This document shows, in pieces, positions 1-6,567 of a stretch of DNA of 7,192 bases (position 1 is its first letter; each line of letters opens with the position of its first letter). Under the pieces are notes generated by a model. The model saw only the letters and a program-made list of their open reading frames with translations, did not search any database and was not told the DNA's origin. Source of the DNA: CAJBLF01 sp964424505 (lineage in GTDB: Bacteria > Patescibacteriota > Gracilibacteria > Absconditabacterales > Absconditicoccaceae); the NCBI GenBank assembly GCA_964424505.1, contig CAYRIQ010000037.1, positions 1 through 7,192 of the forward strand. The letters are read 5' to 3'. The translations under genes and the position numbers were made by a program.

Positions 1-2
1 TA

Positions 3-41
3 AACCAAGGCATAATAGAAGAAAATGGATGGCTAAAATAG
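3..41 (+). CDS. C-terminal tail of an upstream gene (tentative, 5' end outside window)
   Basis: The third plus-strand frame is open from the window edge and reads NQGIIEENGWLK before a TAG at 39-41. The stop lies four bases upstream of a good intrinsic terminator, which is where the end of a gene is expected. Only 12 residues are visible, so no function can be given. The second frame is also open here, but it runs through the terminator, which makes it less likely. Confidence 0.4.
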   Translation, partial: NQGIIEENGWLK

Positions 42-45
42 ATAG

Positions 46-83
46 AAACAGTAGAAAAGAATCACTTTATCTACTGTTTTTTT
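46..83 (+). terminator. Intrinsic terminator of the upstream plus-strand gene
   Basis: A perfect 10-bp stem pairs AAACAGTAGA (46-55) with TCTACTGTTT (70-79) across a 14-base loop. It runs into seven consecutive T residues (77-83). This is a standard rho-independent terminator on the plus strand, and it starts just after the TAG at 39-41. Confidence 0.8.
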
Positions 84-110
84 ATATATAACAAATAAAA
101 AACTATAATA

Positions 111-280
111 CGTCCGCCAGATGCACGCCACGAGATAGTAATCTATTTATAGATAAAGAAGTAAAACAAAACGAGACGAAGTGGGACCCACTGTATATAA
201 AGTATCTGTTCTGAGTTTTGCATCTGGCTAGAGTTTTTGATTACTTTTGGGGCAATGCCAAAAGTAATCCTAGCGGAGCG
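111..280. other. GC-elevated intergenic block with nested complementary segments (candidate structured RNA or palindromic element)
   Basis: No reading frame here looks coding. The block is about 42% G+C (71 of 170 bases by hand count), against only a few G/C in the 27 bases just upstream. Complementary segments are nested: CGTCCGC (111-117) can pair with GCGGAGCG (273-280) with one bulge; CCAGATGC (117-124) pairs with GCATCTGG (220-227); AGTGG/CCACT (180-192) closes a 3-base loop; ATCTA/TAGAT (141-154) makes a small hairpin; and GATTACTTTTGG (239-250) pairs perfectly with CCAAAAGTAATC (258-269). The first two pairings compete only for base 117. The layout resembles a closing stem plus a multi-branched interior. 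It does not match the RNase P RNA, tmRNA, SRP RNA or tRNA signatures that I know. A dispersed palindromic intergenic repeat is an equally good reading. Confidence 0.5.
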
Positions 281-285
281 CGTTT

Positions 286-315
286 AAAAAAATAGAATTT
301 TATAAATGAATTTCT
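286..315 (-). terminator. Possible weak terminator for the 365-1339 gene
   Basis: On the minus strand, downstream of the TAA at 365-367, an imperfect stem (AGAA/TTCT closing bases, internal mismatch) is followed by a run of seven T residues (plus-strand A-run 286-292). The stem is short and AT-rich, so this is only suggestive. It lies between that gene and the structured block at 111-280. Confidence 0.3.
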
Positions 316-364
316 TGGGGGATAGCTACACAAAAATTTCTATTATTCCATAATTTATGCTTAA

Positions 365-1339
365 TTAATTATTATACTGGACATCAGTCACATTCCGATT
401 GTTTCGGACATCAAACGTAATCTTGCATACAACAGGAACGTTTTTTTTGTCAAATCATTTAAGATCAAGAGAAATCATATACGGATCATGATAAGTAAGT
501 ATTCATTCAGAATTTACAGTAGAAAACTGAGAAAAATCATTTTGACAATTTGAAGTTATAAGATTTAATTTATTGGTTATTATAAAATCTTTATTGACGA
601 TTTTAAACATATTAGACAAATCCAAGATCATATCATCAGAAATATCTTTAAATAGATATCCAAATTGATTACCATCAAATGTCGTCCAAAAGCCCGTTCC
701 ATGTTTATAAAATACATATGATCGATAGGATTCAAAATTATCTTTATTTGTTTGGATATAATTGTTGATAAGATACGTACAATCACGAGTTTTGAGGATT
801 TTACTACACACGAAACGTTCTACACCTCCCAAAACACGATCATCAAACCATAGCTGGATATCACTTCACGACTTGATTGCACTCAACTGAGGCTGAGTAG
901 AAAAATCGAAATAAACAAAATCTTTAGCAAAAAAATACTTATTAGCTGTGATTACAAGTCATTGATCAGGTATTTTAAGCATATCTACTTCTATGACAGG
1001 GGTCACTTTAAAATATTTTTTGAGTCTACCAACAAGTTCTATCGGCGTATGTACATAAGTATTGAGATTGATAGTAGAACTTTTAAGTCAAATTTTAGTT
1101 CATTCATTGGTCATAAGTGAGTGAGTATAATTGGGAAACTGATTGTCTATAGTAATCTTACCAGAAAATGACAGTGATGCTCCTAAAGTATACATGGTAT
1201 CCTGAGGTACCTGAGTAAATCTTTGAAAGATACTAGTAAAAATTTTAATAACAATATAAACACCCAAGCAAATAAGAATCAACCAAAAAATAATTTTTAT
1301 ATGTACCATTTTCTTTTGCTTCAAATTTCTAATAATCAT
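365..1339 (-). CDS. Single-anchor membrane protein of unknown function
   Basis: This gene encodes 324 residues when TGA is read as Gly. Six in-frame TGA codons (plus-strand TCA at 455, 503, 866, 959, 1088 and 1100) would otherwise break it into pieces. The N-terminus is short and basic (Arg4, Lys7, Lys9, Lys10) and is followed by one hydrophobic helix at about residues 16-33. The remaining 290 or so residues are soluble-looking, probably outside the membrane. Residues 45-110 contain a beta-rich stretch with alternating hydrophobics and the phrase IGLKSS, which could be a small beta-barrel domain; this is a structural impression, not a family match. I do not recognise the protein. The start chosen is the ATG at 1337-1339, giving a K/R-rich tail before the helix. 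Alternatives are a GTG at 1367-1369 and an ATG at 1307-1309. The frame is closed upstream by TAG at 1379-1381. It is divergent from the gene at 1474. Confidence 0.82.
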
Positions 1340-1377
1340 TGAAAAACAAAGAAGATAAAAAACGAACACAACGACAT

Positions 1378-1405
1378 ACTATAATTATTTTGGAGAAAAA
1401 AGCAA
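1378..1405 (-). promoter_or_regulatory. Candidate sigma70-type promoter for the 365-1339 gene
   Basis: On the minus strand, TTGCTT (plus 1400-1405) and TATAGT (plus 1378-1383) are separated by 16 bases. This would place transcription start near 1371, about 30 bases before the ATG at 1339. The region is AT-rich, so chance matches are common. Confidence 0.4.
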
Positions 1406-1473
1406 TGATTTTATAAACTCTTGCTTTATATCGAAATAAATATATAGATAGACTCAAAACAAAAAAAATAAAC

Positions 1474-1947
1474 ATGGGACAAATAAAAAAAATCTGGAAC
1501 AAAATATATAATTGGTTCACTATTTCCAGAGTTATTATAACTATATGGAACATAGTAGCATTTATGTATCACTACTTTTTTATTGGGATGCTTTCAGAGA
1601 CGAGCATACTGATACAAACAACAGCACTTATTATGGAATACATTTTATGTGGACCATACGAAAAATGGTTGCTATCAAGCAACAAAAAAATCAATCGAAT
1701 GACAAAAAAAAAGAGTATTCGATTAACCGCTAAATACGTAGTATTCACCGTGATCTTTGGATTAATTTACGGTACAGCGTACTATGTAAGATTAGAGTTT
1801 TTCTATATCATACATTGGGGTGTAACCAAACCACAAATTGACCAAAGCATGATAAACATGGTATGGTTTACCATAGGGATAGGCGGTGTAATGGGACAGT
1901 TTGTCTTATTAAAAAAAAGAAAGAAAAAACAGATAATATCCTCTTAG
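1474..1947 (+). CDS. Small four-helix integral membrane protein, unknown function
   Basis: This uninterrupted 157-residue frame encodes a very hydrophobic, basic protein. Four likely membrane helices lie at about residues 17-38, 43-62, 86-107 and 127-146. A strongly basic cytoplasmic-type loop joins helices 2 and 3 (Lys71, Lys72, Arg75, Lys78-80, Arg83), and the C-terminal tail is also rich in Lys and Arg. Both features predict the N-terminus, the middle loop and the C-terminus on the cytoplasmic side. A GPYEKW motif (60-65) ends helix 2, and Gly-rich GIGGVMGQ (135-142) lies in helix 4. I do not recognise the family. It is the only substantial gene here with no in-frame TGA. The start is ATG 1474, with no clear Shine-Dalgarno. 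The TAG stop at 1945-1947 falls inside the downstream terminator hairpin. Confidence 0.75.
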   Translation: MGQIKKIWNKIYNWFTISRVIITIWNIVAFMYHYFFIGMLSETSILIQTTALIMEYILCGPYEKWLLSSNKKINRMTKKKSIRLTAKYVVFTVIFGLIYGTAYYVRLEFFYIIHWGVTKPQIDQSMINMVWFTIGIGGVMGQFVLLKKRKKKQIISS

Positions 1948-1964
1948 ATTAAGAGGATATTTTT
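1936..1964. terminator. Intrinsic terminator shared by convergent genes
   Basis: A perfect 10-bp stem pairs ATATCCTCTT (1936-1945) with AAGAGGATAT (1951-1960) across the loop AGATT, then runs into T residues on the plus strand. It lies between the stop of the 1474 gene (1945-1947, within the hairpin) and the stop of the ZIP gene (1966-1968, minus). Because the hairpin is nearly symmetrical it could also stop minus-strand transcription, though the T-tract on that side is poorer. Confidence 0.85.
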
Positions 1965-1965
1965 A

Positions 1966-2709
1966 TTATTCCAAAAGCAATAAGGTCGACATAATCAAGA
2001 TACCAAGGATGAAAAAAAACAACTGAGGAAGTGTCTGAGAAAGTTTATTTTCTTTGTGAAGTTCAGGAATAAGGTCAGAACCAGCGATATAAATAAATGT
2101 TCCCGCTGCAAAAGGAAGGAGTATAGCGACCATATTACCGACAAAACGATGCAATACAAAAGCAAGGAGCACTCCAACAACCGCAGTCAACGCAGTAACG
2201 AAATTGAGTAATAATGCTTTTTTTCTACTAAATCATCCATGAATAAGTACGCCAAAATCTCAGATTTCTTGAGGGATTTCATGTAGCACTACAGCCAATG
2301 TAGTAGCTATCCCCACAGGGATACTTACCAAATAACTTGCCCCAATAATCAATCAATCAATAAAATTATGGACAATATCTCAGACTAAATTCATGATAGC
2401 GACTGGATGGGTATGTTGTTTTGTAATGGGCATATGACAGTGATTTCGACGGATAATTTTTTCCGTGATCAGTCCAAAAATTATTCACGCAAGTATCCAC
2501 AAAGATGCAGAAATTGGTCGTCAAGATGGATTTGCTATTTCTGGCAATAAATGAAAAAACACATCACCAAGCAATGCTCAAGCAGAAAAACTCACCATCA
2601 ACAATACTATTTTTTTGAGTAACGACAAACGAAGTCATAAGGTTACGATACCAACCAATGATACTAAACTTACTACGAAAACACTTATCAAAGCATATAT
2701 CAAAGACAT
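1966..2709 (-). CDS. ZIP-family divalent metal transporter
   Basis: This 247-residue protein is complete once eight TGA codons are read as Gly. ZIP proteins move Zn2+, Fe2+ or related ions across the inner membrane toward the cytoplasm. About eight hydrophobic helices are visible, at roughly residues 3-25, 34-55, 67-82, 103-126, 130-150, 165-187, 189-210 and 229-246. The two family signatures of the metal-binding helices are present: HNFIDG (114-119, helix 4) and HEIPQE (143-148, helix 5). Between helices 3 and 4 there is a short loop containing His90, Cys91, His92, His99 and His101, as expected for the variable histidine-bearing ZIP loop. The length is normal for a bacterial ZIP. The ATG at 2707-2709 begins just before helix 1, without a clear Shine-Dalgarno. 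It lies 21 bases downstream of alr on the same strand, so the two are probably cotranscribed. The exact metal cannot be told from sequence. Confidence 0.93.
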
Positions 2710-2730
2710 ACTATAAATATACTAATAAAA

Positions 2731-3822
2731 CTATATGATTTCTCTTCTCAGGCCCCTATCCAATGTAACTAAAGTTTCATAAACAATAGTATCACTCTGC
2801 TTAGCAAGATTCATCAGCGAATTTTTAGCAGAACTACTAGGAGAAATTATTTCTACCTCATCACCAATATTCACTGCACCATCAACCAAATATGTAGATA
2901 AGTTCATACAAATAGTACCTATTTGACGAAAAAATGCCTTACGATGTTTGATGCTAATTTTCCCAGAAACAGCTCTTGAAAGTCATTCTGCATAACCAAA
3001 TGGTATAGTAGCGACGAGTTCTTTGTCCATAGGAGAATATTCATGATGATAACTCACTCACTCTCCAGGCCAAATAGTTTGAATACTGATTATCCTAGAA
3101 GTAATAGACAGTACAGGCAAAAGTTTCTTTGAAAGTACATAACGCGAATCTTGATCAGACAAAGGAGTATATCCATAAAGTGCGATACCAGGCCTATATG
3201 CATTGAAAAAATCATCATTGAGTTTAAAAATCGCTGCACTATTGCCAATATGTCTTCGTATAGGAGTACATCCAGCATCCAATATTTTATAATACATACG
3301 TTTAAAACATTTCATCTGATCTATCATTGCATGATCTGATACATCATCTGCATCAAAAAAATGAGACAGAACTCCTTCAACGGTCAGTGTAGGATGACTT
3401 TGGATTTCTTGTAAAATACTGGACAAATCAGCTTCCTGTATACCTTCTCTATTCATTCCTGTATTAAGAAAAAGATGAATCTTTGTCGGTCTTCAAAGTC
3501 TTCATAAGTATCTTATAGTTCATATATTATATACACAAAATGTAGCTTTTTTATGATCAAATTTTTTATAATTTTCCAACAAAGTCTCTCAGAGTAGCAA
3601 AATAGGAATTTTTGAATGTTTTTTAACAACAACATATTCTGGATAACTATCTACCGCAATATATGGTACATTGGTTTTTGCAAGCATTTGGGTAATATGT
3701 TTAAGTCCATGGCCATAGGCATTGGATTTAAGGACCGGAAAAAGAGCTGACTGAGGTTGCAATGATTGAAGATAAGCCAAATTTTGCAACAAGGTCTTTT
3801 TGTGTAACCAAACAATATTCAT
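2731..3822 (-). CDS. alr: Alanine racemase (PLP-dependent)
   Basis: This enzyme interconverts L- and D-alanine in the cytoplasm, supplying D-Ala for peptidoglycan. It has 363 residues from the ATG at 3820-3822, a normal length, with six in-frame TGA read as Gly. The PLP lysine is Lys32 in VLKSNAYGHG. The second catalytic base is Tyr258 in GEGVSYHHEY, where the second Gly of GEG is a TGA codon. The Lys-Tyr spacing of 226 equals that of the Geobacillus enzyme (Lys39/Tyr265). Other family motifs are LNTGMNREG, RHIGNSAA, YRPGIALYG, FGYAEGLSR and the C-terminal VYETL...RGLRRE. The usual CMD near the active site is CMN here. The start is uncertain: a TTG at 3844-3846 and an ATG at 3865-3867 (passing through one more TGA) are also open, and the family alignment would allow about seven residues more than the ATG used. 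The ZIP gene follows at 21 bases. Confidence 0.95.
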
Positions 3823-4010
3823 AGGGGTAACTCTCGATCTAAACAATGACCTTATAAATCACAACATACCCAATGATAAAACAATAAAAAACAAATATAA
3901 ACATACTAATACCTATAAAATAATCAAGAAAAATACCATGCAATCAATTCTTGAATTTTATAAGCAAAAAGATATGGTAGAAAAAAGTATTTTATCCAGC
4001 AAATATATAT

Positions 4011-6472
4011 ATGTTTTCACAAATAAAAACAATGCTCACAGATCAGTCAAGCACGTGTATTATGTATGCCAATATACTAGCCCATACCAAGAGACAAAAA
4101 ACAATACAAGGTGATGATCTCTTTTGGGGTATTGCTACATTTTTCAGAAATCATGAAATATATAATATATTTTTAAAATTACTAGGTATTTCAGAAGACA
4201 TATTGGACGAATATTTCCAAAAAAAATATTCAGCTATAACAAAAAAAAATAATGGAGAAGAAAAAAAAGCATTACCATTACACAAAAAGCTTTCANNNNN
4301 NNNNNAAAGGTAGTTGAAGACTACAAAAACCTCACACAAAATCCAATGATAATACAGATGTGATTATTTGCTTTTTTAGAAACATTAAGTAAAATCTTTA
4401 TAACATTCAATTTAGATAGTAATGGTATAAAAAATATGGAAATCGAAAAGATAAAAAAAATGAGTAATATGAATATGCTCTTAGATGCAGTAGAAAGTGA
4501 AATAGTTGAAAAAGAAAATTCTACTACAACTTGAGACAAAAGCAAAAAAGAAGAAAAAAAACTTGCCATAGAATATTTTGGTACCGATCTTACCAAAGAA
4601 GTAAAAGACGGAATGATTGATCCTATCATCGGAAGACAAAACGAGATAAACCAAATCATTTACACACTGCTCAGAAAAAACAAAAACAATCCTCTACTTA
4701 TTGGAGAACCATGAGTAGGTAAAACTGCTATTGTAGAAGGATTGGCACAAAAAATTGTACAAAATGATGTGCCAGAAAAGCTAAAAAACAAAAGAATATT
4801 TTTGTTGGATATGGGGACATTGGTTGCAGGGACGAAATACAGAGGTGAATTTGAAGCCAGGATGAAATCTATTTTAGAAGAAGCTATCGATCCGACCAAC
4901 AACATCATTTTATTTATCGATGAAATTCACACTATCATAGGTGCAGGTGGACAAGAAAATGGTGATGCCGCACAAATGCTCAAACCACTACTTTCTAGAG
5001 GTAAAATCAAGCTGATTGGCTCTACGACATTCAATGAATATCAAAAATACATAGAAAAAGATGCTGCACTCAAAAGGAGATTCCAAGAAGTGATCATCAA
5101 TGAACCAGATGAAGAAATCAGTAAACAAATTCTTTTAGGATTGAAACAAACGTATGAAGATTTTCACGGAGTGCAAATTGAAAACAATGCTATTGACGTA
5201 GCTGTGCAACTAAGCAAAAGATATATGATGAATAAATTTTTACCGGACAAAGCCCTCGATATTATCGATGAAGCTTGTGCGAGAAAATCAACTATGAATC
5301 AAAAACTCGACAACGACAAAGAATACAAAAAATACGAAGAAACTTTAGAAAAAATCCAGAAAAAAATAGAAGAAGCTATCGAAAAACAAGATTATTTTTG
5401 AGCAGCAGAACTCAAAACAAAAGAAGAAGAAGCAAAACAAGAAATGACAAAAATCAGGACAAACAAAAACATCCCTATCCATCTCAGACCTATTATCGAC
5501 AAAGACGACATAGGAAATGTTTTAGCAGACAAAACAGGTATCCCGACAAATATCGTCAATGAGTCCGAAATAGAAAAACTCAGAAGGCTAGATTCAGAGC
5601 TTAAAAACAATATTATCGGACAAAATGAAGCAGTAGAAGCAATCGTAAAAACCATCACAAGAAGTAGATTATCAGTAATTAAATATACAAAACCAATAGG
5701 GTCTTTTCTTTGTTTAGGACCAAGTGGTGTAGGTAAAACATATTTAGCAAAATTGATCGCCAAAGAATATTTTTGAAATCCTGATGCAATGATCAGAATA
5801 GATATGTCTGAATTTATGGAAAAATATTCTGTATCAAAACTTATCGGTTCACCAGCATGATATGTAGGATATGAAGAATGAGGTGGACTTACTGAAGCGG
5901 TCAGAAGAAAACCATATTCCGTCATATTGTTTGATGAGATAGAAAAAGCATCTACGGATGTACTCAATATTTTATTGCAAATTTTGGATGAAGGACATCT
6001 CAAAGACGCTAAGGGAAGGATGATAGATTTCAAAAATACCATCATCATCATGACCAGCAATATAGGTTCTGAAGAATTTATAAAAAAACAAAGTAGAATT
6101 TGATTTGCGACAGGAGAAAAATGAGACATCAACGACAAAGAATTTGAGCTCGTCAAAGAAAGAGTTATCGAAGAGATGAAAAATTTTCTTACACCAGAAC
6201 TACTCAACAGAATTGACTACAAAATAGTCTTTAAGCATTTAGACAAAGCAACACTCGAAAAAATCATGAAAAATAAAATCAACGAATTTTTACATGCACG
6301 AAAAAACAATTCTGAGATTGCATTACCAAAATATTCTGACAAACAGATCAAAGATATTATCGAAAAAATATACGAACCTCAATATGGAGCAAGACCACTC
6401 GACAGATACATCCAAGATGAAATAGAACCACAGCTTATCGCAAAAATAATGCAACCAAAAAAAGCAAAATAA
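4011..6472 (+). CDS. clpC: ClpC-type AAA+ unfoldase (interrupted by an assembly gap)
   Basis: This is a Hsp100 ATPase that unfolds proteins, probably for a ClpP peptidase encoded elsewhere. There are 95 codons before the N-run and 721 after it. The Clp N-domain starts at ATG 4011 (MFSQIKTML aligns with the MFxRFT start of ClpC); the second N repeat spans the gap. The first ATPase domain has Walker A GEPGVGKT (4703-4726), pore loop KYRG (4835-4846), Walker B FIDE (4913-4924) and the arginine segment LKRRF (5069-5083). A short linker with a UVR-like coiled coil (about 5354-5440) replaces the long middle domain of ClpB. The second ATPase domain has GPSGVGKT (5717-5740), pore loop GYVG (5858-5869), ILFDE (5924-5938), sensor-1 Asn (6059-6061) and sensor-2 GARPLDR (6386-6406). 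An IGF tripeptide (6098-6106) sits where ClpC and ClpA carry the ClpP-binding loop. Nine TGA codons encode Gly (4361, 4532, 4712, 5399, 5774, 5858, 5879, 6101, 6122). The frame upstream is closed by TAG at 3978. ClpE or a ClpA-like name is possible, but the UVR linker favours ClpC. Confidence 0.93.
4296..4305. other. Assembly gap (10 N) inside the clpC-like gene
   Basis: Ten unknown bases interrupt the N-terminal domain. The coding frame before the gap and the frame after it are not in phase for a 10-base gap. An intact gene needs a missing length of 3k+2 bases (2, 5, 8, 11 and so on). The spacing of the second N-domain repeat suggests that only a few residues are missing. The number 10 is therefore probably a scaffolding placeholder. 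Confidence 0.95.
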
Positions 6473-6499
6473 TCATAGAGCAACGAGCACAAACCAAAT

Positions 6500-6527
6500 T
6501 TGACTTTAAATATTTTTTGTATATAAT
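6500..6527 (+). promoter_or_regulatory. Sigma70-type promoter for the gene at 6568
   Basis: TTGACT (6500-6505, five of six consensus bases) and a perfect TATAAT (6522-6527) are 16 bases apart. This would start transcription near 6534, about 34 bases before the ATG. It is the best promoter match in the window. Its presence implies that the last gene is transcribed independently of the clpC-like gene ending at 6472. Confidence 0.65.
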
Positions 6528-6550
6528 AAAAAGCATATATTCTTTTTATA

Positions 6551-6564
6551 CCTTTATATAAAGG
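6551..6564. promoter_or_regulatory. Palindrome overlapping the ribosome-binding region
   Basis: CCTTTATATAAAGG is a perfect 14-base palindrome ending three bases before the ATG at 6568. After one mismatch it continues with TAT/ATA on each side. Its right arm contains the only Shine-Dalgarno-like bases (AAAGG, 6560-6564). It could be a protein operator just downstream of the promoter or an mRNA hairpin covering the ribosome-binding site. It could also be chance in AT-rich DNA. Confidence 0.35.
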
Positions 6565-6567
6565 CAT

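Noticed and set aside
180..192. TGGGACC, resembling the T-box TGGNACC motif
   Set aside because: It is part of a self-complementary AGTGGGACCCACT, has no following antiterminator/terminator pair, and precedes no tRNA synthetase or amino-acid gene in the right orientation.
1391..1416. GGAG-like ribosome site followed by ATG ATT TTA TAA
   Set aside because: A three-codon frame is too short to support, and it lies inside the divergent promoter interval.
3938..4114. Plus-strand frame starting at ATG 3938 (MQSILEFYKQKDM), ahead of and overlapping the clpC start
   Set aside because: It is out of frame with the Clp N-domain, which aligns from ATG 4011. Beyond 4011 the alternative frame loses any resemblance to Clp. 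A short leader peptide cannot be excluded but is unsupported.
365..4313. Interpretation of the many TGA-interrupted genes as pseudogenes
   Set aside because: No frameshifts are needed outside the N gap, catalytic residues are intact, and the TGA codons fall at glycine positions. Recoding explains all of them at once.
4321..4908. Two minus-strand open frames opposite the first part of the clpC-like gene
   Set aside because: They are antisense to the conserved Clp N-domain and first Walker A region, and they show no family motif of their own.
5392..6207. A 271-codon open frame on the minus strand
   Set aside because: It lies wholly antisense to the second ATPase domain of the clpC-like gene, which has clear motifs. 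Its Ser/Leu-rich composition is the expected shadow of a Lys/Glu-rich coding strand.
6526..6549. ATAAAAAG/CTTTTTAT hairpin after the clpC-like gene as a possible terminator
   Set aside because: The stem has a single G-C pair and overlaps the -10 element of the next gene, so it is more likely chance AT symmetry.
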